Source: UBA1731 sp963626295
GTDB lineage: Bacteria; Verrucomicrobiota; Kiritimatiellia; RFP12; UBA1067
Direction of reading: 5' to 3'
Assembly: GCA_963626295.1 (NCBI GenBank)
Contig: CAVFWS010000027.1
Location: 1 to 18,444 of the forward strand
Length of the DNA stretch: 18,444 nt
The first letter of the stretch is position 1, and every line of letters starts with the position of its first letter. The notes below the pieces were generated by a model. The model saw only the letters and a program-made list of their open reading frames with translations, was not told where the DNA came from and did no database searches. This document shows, in pieces, positions 1 through 7,660 of this stretch. The position numbers and the translations under genes are program-made.

Positions 1-1678
1 CCTTGGGAGCCTCATCGCAACCATAGAAATAAGCTCTATCAAGAATGCCCAATCTCTTTGCCTGTTCGTAGTTGGCCTTGAGCCTCGGCAAATGCATCCT
101 TCGCCAAGCGGACTCCCCATTATCGTCCAAAGTTTCCAGCGGAGTATAGTAACCGAGACAATACCAGCCCAATCGCCCCTCACGTCGATATGCGGCAAGC
201 TTGTCAGCAAATGGCAATGGCGTCTCCTTGTGATAGATTGAATTCGGCATCACATAACGCTCGGACAAGAAGTCTGCCCACTCGTTCGCATGGCTCCTCC
301 AGGCATTCACAGGAGCGTGCGGCGATTTCTCAAGCGATTTTAAGAAGTCATACTTCTCCTGCGTCATCCATTGGCGCTTCGCCCACACCATCGGACCAAA
401 CGTAATTGCCAAAGGCAGGGCGGACTCGCGTGGCACCGCAAAGGAGTTCACGCGGACTGACACCGGAATCTCTATCGGAGCGGCATTACTGGCCATTATG
501 CGCAATCTTCCACGATAAACGCCTGGCGTGGCACTTTCCGGGACCTTTACCTGAACATAGAATGCCTGGCAGACTAATGGTTCGACATCGCATGAAGTCT
601 TAAACGACAAGAGCGGATCTGGATACCAGCCTGGCGTCAGATCTCGCGTATTGCGGACAAAACTGGCACAATCTCCCTCAACATACGCTCGCCGGTAATT
701 GACGCGCCCTTTGCATTCCAAATGCCCGACAACGCATGTCTTCAGGCAAGACACATCCAAGGTATTCCTCCTTGAGATGATCGCCCACCAAGGTTCTTCA
801 CGCACAAGCGCATCGGTGAAAGAAACGGACACGTCCCTTAGCGCCGTTTCACCACGCGGCATCACGTAGACCTGTACGGCCTCGCTTTCGCCACGCGCAA
901 GCCGCATATCGACCTTGGTAGCCACACACGGCTCGATCTCCGTCACCGTCGGACGAATCTGATCCATTGACGTTGCAAGCCCCACCATCATCTCTCCCGA
1001 CGCGACACTTCGGAACTTATCGCGGAAAGAGCACTGGAATTCCCTCTCCCTTTCCTTGCGCTCGCGATTCAGTTTTGCCGCATACACATCATTTTCGCGC
1101 TGAATCTCCTTCATCACGCCGCGTTCGGCATCCGTCAAGGCATGCACAGGCGGCAATGGCTCACCTTTCTTCAGCAAAATGATACGATCCAGGTAAAAGT
1201 CAAATTGTGCAGGCCTCCATACCGAAAGCAGCAACTGCGTGACTGCATTGGCAGTCATCGGATCCTGAAATGCAAGCGGCACAACAATGCGTCCGGCATC
1301 GCAGTTTGCCAACCGTTCAACGACAACAGCTGTACCAGTTTTATATGCGCCAAACTGAACGTTGAGGGATTCTCCCTCGACGGCGGCATTCACGTAATAG
1401 AGAACAGCTCTGTCATATGGCGTAAAGTCAACGGGCGTTTTCCAAATTAGCCGAGTCGATGCCCTAGGTTGAAGAACCTTTGTTCCGAGCGGTGTACCAA
1501 AATAGAAGCTTTTCGTCCCTAGGGTCGCAAAGCGATCCGAAAAGCGCGTTGTCCCTTCACTTCCCGACGTTTTCATCGATGGCGCGACCTTAAGGTCGTC
1601 TGTTGTTGAAAAATCCAAGAGGATTTTCTCTCCGCGTGCACAAAACGCCATAAAAACACAGAAAACCAACATTCGCAT
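1..1678 (-). CDS. GH123/DUF4091-like secreted putative glycoside hydrolase, 3' end cut off by window edge
   Basis: A continuous open frame of 559 codons runs from ATG at 1678 to the left edge with no stop, so the C-terminus is missing. The start is supported by AGGAAAGG at 1688-1695, 9 nt upstream. An in-frame ATG two codons later is an alternative. The N-terminus MRMLVFCVFMAFCARG looks like a short Sec signal peptide. Residues about 20-170 look like a beta-sandwich carbohydrate-binding region. Residues about 230-420 resemble the N-terminal beta domain of GH123/DUF4091 proteins. The last visible residues read YFYGCDEAPK, with Asp-Glu at about 555-556. In GH123 a neighbouring Asp-Glu pair in a similar context assists N-acetyl-beta-galactosaminide hydrolysis through the substrate acetamido group. 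The gene starts 27 bp after the preceding stop, so it is probably the third gene of a locus headed by the LamG protein. Family membership rests on motif and layout; the substrate is unknown. Confidence 0.72.
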   Translation of the reverse strand, partial: MRMLVFCVFMAFCARGEKILLDFSTTDDLKVAPSMKTSGSEGTTRFSDRFATLGTKSFYFGTPLGTKVLQPRASTRLIWKTPVDFTPYDRAVLYYVNAAVEGESLNVQFGAYKTGTAVVVERLANCDAGRIVVPLAFQDPMTANAVTQLLLSVWRPAQFDFYLDRIILLKKGEPLPPVHALTDAERGVMKEIQRENDVYAAKLNRERKEREREFQCSFRDKFRSVASGEMMVGLATSMDQIRPTVTEIEPCVATKVDMRLARGESEAVQVYVMPRGETALRDVSVSFTDALVREEPWWAIISRRNTLDVSCLKTCVVGHLECKGRVNYRRAYVEGDCASFVRNTRDLTPGWYPDPLLSFKTSCDVEPLVCQAFYVQVKVPESATPGVYRGRLRIMASNAAPIEIPVSVRVNSFAVPRESALPLAITFGPMVWAKRQWMTQEKYDFLKSLEKSPHAPVNAWRSHANEWADFLSERYVMPNSIYHKETPLPFADKLAAYRREGRLGWYCLGYYTPLETLDDNGESAWRRMHLPRLKANYEQAKRLGILDRAYFYGCDEAPK

Positions 1679-1705
1679 AATTACCAACCTTTCCTATAAC
1701 TTTTA

Positions 1706-3685
1706 TCAGAAATCCAGGCGACTGAATTCGCCGGCCTTCAACACGACCGCCCGTTCCTTTGCATCAGGCGAAAACCGAACGCGGACATCCTGCGTAAGGT
1801 TGGCCTCTGTATTGAGCAGATAGACGGTCTTGCCGCCACCGTAGACTGCATACCGGACGCGATCAGAACATTCGACCTTCGGCCAAACATCCACAGACTC
1901 AACAAGACGCGCAAGCAGATACTCGTAAAGCGGACGCGTCCCCGGAGCGCCAGGCGAATCGAGCGAAGACACAAAGATGACACACCCCTTTCCGATCCTG
2001 TTCCAGAAAACAACTGGATTAAGCGATTCGAGGGTACGATCAGCAAATCGACAGCTATCCACAGCCAAGACACGGGCGCCACAACGCTCAAGCACAGGCA
2101 TATTCCATCCGCCGTCCGTAAAGAACGGATCCATTACGCTCCCGTAGAGGTTCAGCTTAACGCCGCATGACGGATTTTCGGTGAATTTGATGCCAAAGCG
2201 CATACGCGCCTCACCAGGCTTGCAGTGTACGCCAAGCAGATCCGACCAGTCGCCATTCCGATAAGGTGCAAACTGGGCATCGGGTTCGGCTGCCGTATTG
2301 AGATGCGATGCGCAAAGCAACAACCTTCCGCCTTGGCGGACATATTCAATCAACTTGGCGTAAAGCGCATCATCCATAACGTTTCTCCCCAAAAGAAACA
2401 GCAGTTTCTTGCCCGCCCAAACCACGTCTGGGGCATCATACGGCAATATCTCCGCCATGCCCAACGGCGGATTTCCGGAATAATCAACATCACCCTGTCC
2501 ATCGCGGCACTCCCATGAATTTCGATGGTAGAGACCGTCGAAAATAGACCATGCTCGGTCTGGGTCTCCCAACAAGAAGCGCGGATTGTCGCGGATGCCC
2601 CACTGATGGGTCTGCCAATTGCCGACGAAGCCATCCAAACGCCCCTGAATCGCGGCGACCGCCGACTCTGGCAATCCGTCTGTGCGCGGATGCGTCTTTG
2701 CGTAAGCCGCAAGTTCCGCGACGACCGAACGGTAGAATGCCGGAAGCGCATGGTTCACGTCGAAATTGTCGCCCAGCGATTTCCAGTCCATGATGCCGTG
2801 TTCGGCATAGATGCGATCCGCTCCGCGCATGAATGCCATGTAGAACGAGGCTCGACACCGATTCCGCCACTGCGCATCATGTTGCTTGCCTCCATACCAG
2901 GCTGTCGCGACATCACAGGAATAGCCATCTTTCCCAAACGCCCTCGTCGCGCCTACAATGCCTGAAAAACGCCGCTCCGTCTCTTTGCCGTATATGACTT
3001 CACAGCAAAGCCTACTGTAGTTCCCGTATCGGAAGAGGTACGAATACATGCCAAAGTTCGGCTCTGTCGCATAAAACGGTCCTGGCAGATCGTATTTACG
3101 GGCAAAGTCGAAATACGACCCGACAACCTTTGCCAGATGCTCGTTTGCCTCAGAATAAGTTTTGACGTCGCGACGCTGCGCATGATCTGCCAAAGGCTCC
3201 AGTGCCGTAGCCATACCGTCTGACGCCGCATTCCAAGTGCCAGGATCATTCGCGTTGACCTTGTAATTCTTCGCAACCGAATTCGCGGGCCATGAGAACA
3301 AAACGCCTCCCGCCTCGTGCATAAGCGGCATCCCGACATAGCCAGGGCACTTCGCCTCTTTGCGCAAGACTGGCAGAAGCTCGTCAACGTACGGCTTGTA
3401 GGCCTCCTTCCAGTCAAGATATCGGCGCTCAAGCATCTCATGCATCGTAAATTCAAAATCGTTAGACCGACAAAATGCAGATAATGCCGTCAGCTTTTCC
3501 GCAGTCCAAGGACCGACCGAAAGGCTAGCGAACGTTCCGAGGCCTTCGCGCTTCATCCGATACAGCGTTTCATTGGCAAACTGTGCCTCGCACAATACGC
3601 CAACCCTGACGGACACAGAGCCAAACACCCCTAATGCAAGAACGCAAAGTGCAGCCCATAAAACGCATTTCATGTAATCTGACAT
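1706..3685 (-). CDS. Unclassified secreted putative glycoside hydrolase with C-terminal class I GATase-like domain
   Basis: The frame encodes 659 residues from ATG 3685 and ends in TGA. That ATG is chosen because AGAGGG (3695-3700) lies 9 nt before it. A GTG at 3691 is too close to this site and an ATG at 3673 is too far. Residues about 5-26 form a hydrophobic export signal. The next 350 or so residues have the strand/helix rhythm of a TIM barrel and several conserved-looking acidic spots: MHEM (Glu 83), MPLMHEAGG (Glu 124), ATEPNFG (Glu 208) and AEHG (Glu 295). Residues about 418-500 (VVWAGKKLLFLLG, then VRQGGRLLLCASH) resemble the class I glutamine-amidotransferase-like fold found after the barrel in GH42-type beta-galactosidases. 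The C-terminal 100 residues look like a small beta domain (YAVYGGGKTVYLLNTEA). No CAZy family is recognised. It lies 18 bp after the LamG gene and 27 bp before the GH123-like gene. Glycosidase is the best guess; the catalytic pair is not established. Confidence 0.6.
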   Translation of the reverse strand: MSDYMKCVLWAALCVLALGVFGSVSVRVGVLCEAQFANETLYRMKREGLGTFASLSVGPWTAEKLTALSAFCRSNDFEFTMHEMLERRYLDWKEAYKPYVDELLPVLRKEAKCPGYVGMPLMHEAGGVLFSWPANSVAKNYKVNANDPGTWNAASDGMATALEPLADHAQRRDVKTYSEANEHLAKVVGSYFDFARKYDLPGPFYATEPNFGMYSYLFRYGNYSRLCCEVIYGKETERRFSGIVGATRAFGKDGYSCDVATAWYGGKQHDAQWRNRCRASFYMAFMRGADRIYAEHGIMDWKSLGDNFDVNHALPAFYRSVVAELAAYAKTHPRTDGLPESAVAAIQGRLDGFVGNWQTHQWGIRDNPRFLLGDPDRAWSIFDGLYHRNSWECRDGQGDVDYSGNPPLGMAEILPYDAPDVVWAGKKLLFLLGRNVMDDALYAKLIEYVRQGGRLLLCASHLNTAAEPDAQFAPYRNGDWSDLLGVHCKPGEARMRFGIKFTENPSCGVKLNLYGSVMDPFFTDGGWNMPVLERCGARVLAVDSCRFADRTLESLNPVVFWNRIGKGCVIFVSSLDSPGAPGTRPLYEYLLARLVESVDVWPKVECSDRVRYAVYGGGKTVYLLNTEANLTQDVRVRFSPDAKERAVVLKAGEFSRLDF

Positions 3686-3694
3686 GACCACCCA

Positions 3695-3700
3695 CCCTCT
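3695..3700 (-). promoter_or_regulatory. Ribosome binding site deciding the start at 3685
   Basis: AGAGGG on the minus strand lies 9 nt before ATG 3685 and directly after the stop of the LamG gene. It favours 3685 over the in-frame GTG at 3691 (3 nt away) and the ATG at 3673 (21 nt away). Confidence 0.6.
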
Positions 3701-3703
3701 CTA

Positions 3704-6700
3704 TCAGCGAATGACGAGCTGCAACCCGTGCGGCACATGGAGGCGTAGTTTCCCGTCTTTCATCTCGACAACATACCGCAGATTGCCACGCACATGAAAG
3801 ACGGTATCATTTGCAAACGACGGCTCGTTCTCAAATGAAAAGAGCGTAACATTCTGGGGATACTCTGTCTCGTCAAAGTCAACGAGTTCAAGTTCAACCG
3901 TTCCCGAAGCGGAGAAGTTTTCAAACCTGAACGGTTTCGACACATCAACACGGATTCTGCCGCCGTTCATCATCTGCACATCCGACAGAGCCGTCGGCGT
4001 GTCCGTCGCAAGATCGAGCGTCGCGCCATTACCAAATGCATACGAACCAAGCATCGCTCCTGAGCCAGACAAGGTCGCTCCAGGCGCAAGGGCATATGCT
4101 CCTGTCGTCGCAAGCGGCATACGCAACGACGCCCCCTTGCGCACTACGATATTCGATGCGCGAAGCCCACGCGCCGCAACATCCGTATCGGAGAAATCGT
4201 GGGTCGGCAACAGGCGGAAGCGATACTTCGCCGCAAGATTCTCCGAGAGCGCCGTCATTTCATCACGGCTAAGTTGCCTGCCATATAGAACAACCTCGGC
4301 GATATCGCCCTTAAAGAAGCCCATATTCTCCAATGCGGCTTTCGCACCAACATAGACGTTGCATCTGTCGTGAACCTGTCCGGAAGGCCATTTGGCTGTC
4401 CCAAGGAATCCAAGCGTCCATGTGTTGTACCGACCATCGACCATTTCCGTGAAGGCATCAGTCGATGTTGGCGTCACCGCCATGACTGCGACATGCGCAT
4501 TGCCATCATTGAGGCGGCATGGACGACGATCCACATTGCGAATACGGTAGCTTTCATTCGCGTTGCCGCACTCAATGCCTACCGCGCATTCCCGGTATAG
4601 CGCAAGAATGGCATCCCATCCGTAGGCGCTACCTGATCGCGAACTGACAAGACCTATCTGACCATCCTTGTCCGTATCAAGCCCCTTCGCACCGTCATCC
4701 AGCGTACGGAACACAACCGCCATCGTAAATGCCGAGGCGCCAGACAGCGACGACTGCGCGGCTGGAATCGTTAGCGCAGATGCGCCGTCAAAACGAATCG
4801 CGTCTTCGCCGCCAAACGACTTCTCGACCAGAGTCGGCTTTCCGCAACCAGATGCGGCATCAAGTGCATTCAACGCAGCCGCATTCCAGCTCACGCCGCC
4901 TTCCGGACGTTCTGGGACAGACTCAGTCCCCATCTCAATCATGCCGTAATGATCGCCATACCACATGGATGCAAGCCTCTCATCTGCGGTCACGCCACGA
5001 TATGTGGCAAAGAGGTGTGTGCCCAACTGACGCTGCTCGGCAAGCGTCAATGCCCGATTCGGATAGACGCGCACCTCTGCAATCTCCAAATCGCCACCAG
5101 CCAGATTCGAGCCGTCCGTCACGTAACCGCCAAAGAAAAACTTGCGCATGTCCGTCTGGAGCTTGGAATTCTCATCCCAAAATGGATTTGTCCGCTCCGC
5201 ATATTGCCCGTCAGAGAATACCGAATAGCGCCCATTGTCCACAGTCGCAATGACGACATGGCACGATGCCTCCGCTCCGACATCATACGGAATGCCGTTT
5301 GTCACGAGCGCATACTCGTTTCTCCAGTATTGCGCATCGGAGGAAGAGAATACGGGCGCATAGGCATACGGAGTCGCCGACGCTCTTGGAGACTCGCAAC
5401 GAAGTCCAATTCTCAACACGGTTCCGGCCCATGTGCCACCCAAACCGCATACGGCACGTCCGTGGGCGGCATTTGCATTGTCTTCCGATGTTTCTGGACG
5501 GCGAAACACCGCGACGACCGTACAGGACCTTGCGTCGGCAAGCATATCTGGAGCAGCCACGAGGGAAGCGTTTCCGGCCGTCGTCTTGAAGGCGAGTGCG
5601 GCATGCCCATTAAACTTCGCCGAAGAGGCGACGTAGGTAGGAAGACACCAAGTTCCTGTCGGCGTGTCATTGACACCAGCCTTAAGACCATGAATGGAAT
5701 CCACCCATTCCGCCACCTCGCCTCCGTCTTCCGCGTCAGTGAGCGAGTCCGCCGTCCATTTGTAGCAATCACCTGAAATGTCATCAGCCTCAAACACGAT
5801 CGGCACCGTCACTGCACCTTCGACAATCTCCAGCGTACCGTCAAAACATGAACCGTCGCGAATCAGCATCGTCCCAGTCCCCTTTTTGCGCAACTTGCCA
5901 GAGCCAGAGATCGGAGCCACAAAATCGGTATTTCCTTCGCCTGTGTCCCAGGTGAAGGAGGCCTCCGGCAATGCGGGAAAGAAGAAGCCGAATCGATTCA
6001 CCCAATCGCCAGAGCCTACGGAAATCGTGCCGCCAGAAAGATTGATGCGATAGACAGAGCGTGGATCCGTCCCGTTGTTCCAATACTGTCCAACGGAAAA
6101 GCCTTCAGTCATAGTCGCTTTCGTCGATCCAGGAATAACCTCGCCCAACGGCATTTCACCGCCACGCATGTCAAACAACCCAAACGACTGGTCGTTCTGC
6201 CATTTCTGATTGTCAATTTTATCGACGCCAAAATGAACATACCGTGCATTCAACGTACCATTGGTCATCGTGAACACACCCGCCGGAAACCCATCTTTCG
6301 TGGCGCCAGCGTGCGCACCTGCAACAACCAGACCGGCGCTTTGGGCGTTATTCCATCCGCCATAATATTTTCCGCCGACGTTCAATGTGCCGCCGCCAAG
6401 CACATACTCGTTAACGAAGCGAACGCGGCTTGACTCCGGTGAATCGTTGATCCAAAGGCCCGAACCCACATCCATCGTGCCACCAGTCTGGACAATGCGC
6501 ACGGAATCCCCAGAGTCAATGGACCTCGTACCTTCACCCATTTTGAGAAACGCCGCCGAGTAGGTTCCTTCTGAAAGGTTGTAGCCGGCCAAGGACTGTT
6601 CAATTCCATTATAGCCTTTCGTTACGCCACCGACAGAGGACTGATACCTGTCGCAAGCAATGATTGTGCCGCCGCGCTGATCCAGAAATCCCTGTGCCAC

Positions 6701-7464
6701 ACATATTGTCTTTTTGCGGTCTTTGTAATCCTCAACACAAGCAAGCGAATCGCCATCACGAAACACAATGCACCCTGGCATGCCCGTTGTGCCGGCATCA
6801 TCCACAGACGGCTGGCAAACGAACACATTTCCGGCCCCTGCCAGTTCCATCGTTCCACCCGTAACGATTTCAGACCATTCAACCGTATTTGTGACACACA
6901 GAACGGTGTCGCCTGTCGTCGCCAATCGAACCTTCTGTGCCCAATCCTTGCCAGCCAAAAACCGAACCTGCCCCTTTTCACCCGTGTAAGTCACAAAGCC
7001 ATCATAACCAAGTTGATAGACACGGATTAGGCCTGTACAGTCAACAGTCCAATTGGATGTGCCATCGACTGAAGCCCTAAAGTCCGTAGGGGTCGCACCC
7101 AACATCCATGATTGTGCGGCAACTATCGACACCGGGGCTGTCAGCGTTAGCGACTTGGCGGCTGTCGGAATCGAGAGACCAGCCGCACCCAACGAAAGTG
7201 TACCCGATCCAGTTATGGTAATGTCGATCCCGCCTGCGTTCTTTAGGACGAGTCCGGAAAGCTCCAAGTTTCCGCCGACCGTCAATGTGCCGCCACATGC
7301 CGCAACATCAACCGTGCCAACTTCACCGGCCCCTGGCGTACCACTCCAGTTCTCCGCTACAGAGATACCCCCCCCCCCCCCCCATCCGTGAAAGTAATGT
7401 CAGCAACTGCCGTAAAAGGCCATGACAAGACAATAACCCCCGCAAACATGCTCAATGATTTCAT
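3704..7464 (-). CDS. Large secreted beta-strand-repeat / double LamG-like protein, frameshifted at a poly-G tract
   Basis: Translation starts at ATG 7464 (AAGGAA at 7473-7478, 8 nt upstream) with signal peptide MKSLSMFAGVIVLSWPFTAVA, then DITFTD and a run of glycines. As written, 16 G make the frame end at TAG a few codons later (GGGGGVSL). Adding one G, or removing two, joins it to an uninterrupted frame down to TGA at 3704, giving about 1253 residues. Just past the junction comes ISVAENWSGTPGAGEVGTVD, typical of proteins with autotransporter-associated beta strands. Residues about 60-500 are Gly/Thr-rich beta-solenoid with repeated GGT-hydrophobic turns. The segment GSGKLRKKGTGTMLIRDG (about 520-540) is a classic autotransporter-associated strand. 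Two LamG/concanavalin-A-like domains follow (about 560-835 and 850-1100; IAEVRVYPNRALTLAEQ and IAEVVLYGRQLSRDEM are matching final strands). The protein ends GLQLVIR. It has no catalytic motif and is inferred to be an extracellular glycan-binding or surface protein. It is the first gene of its locus. Confidence 0.75.
7368..7383. repeat. Homopolymer C16 (G16 in the coding strand), frame-deciding
   Basis: Sixteen consecutive C on the plus strand lie inside codons 28-33 of the LamG gene, immediately after the signal peptide region. A length of 3n+2 (14 or 17) keeps the downstream 1200 codons in frame; the observed 16 does not. It is the longest homopolymer in the window. Runs of this type are the classic substrate for slipped-strand phase variation, and also a classic place for sequencing or assembly error. 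Confidence 0.95.
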
Positions 7465-7472
7465 CGGCTTCG

Positions 7473-7478
7473 TTCCTT
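7473..7478 (-). promoter_or_regulatory. Ribosome binding site of the LamG gene
   Basis: AAGGAA lies 8 nt before ATG 7464 and sets the true start, inside a longer nominal open frame that extends upstream to 7851. The choice is confirmed by the signal peptide that begins exactly at this ATG. Confidence 0.65.
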
Positions 7479-7546
7479 TTATGTTGAACTTCAAAGTCAA
7501 CCCAACGCCATCAAACCATTGAAGGCATTGTTGTCCTATGTGTACG

Positions 7547-7555
7547 AGTATAGCA
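7547..7555 (-). promoter_or_regulatory. Candidate extended -10 promoter of locus B
   Basis: The minus strand reads TGCTATACT, an extended -10 (TGnTATACT) about 80 bp upstream of ATG 7464. No good -35 is visible; CTGTCA, 15 bp upstream, is only weak. A second TATACT lies at 7572-7577. The 196-bp gap 7465-7660 is the only intergenic space above 100 bp in the window and is AT-richer than its flanks, as expected for a promoter region. Confidence 0.4.
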
Positions 7556-7660
7556 AAATCCAGACTATGACAGTATATCCGTTTCAACAAAAAAACATAT
7601 TCGATCACACAAACATTATGCTTGCGACGCCAGTCCCAGGCAAACGCCTGCGGCACCTGC

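Noticed and set aside
190..1450. Several short plus-strand open frames at the left end
   Set aside because: All are antisense to the continuous minus-strand GH123-like frame, which has a signal peptide, ribosome site and family motif.
5413..5793. Second-frame reading inside the LamG gene as evidence of a further frameshift
   Set aside because: The main frame is open from 7366 to 3704 with consistent LamG-type sequence. The alternative frame shows no domain and is a shadow.
7501..7550. TTGACT near the LamG start as a -35 element
   Set aside because: No -10-like hexamer lies 15-19 bp downstream. The extended -10 at 7547-7555 is a better candidate.
7637..7650. Small hairpin CAGGC-AAAC-GCCTG just after the rhamnosidase gene, as a terminator
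   Set aside because: The stem is only 5 bp and no T run follows on the minus strand. No convincing intrinsic terminator is visible between the two glycan loci.
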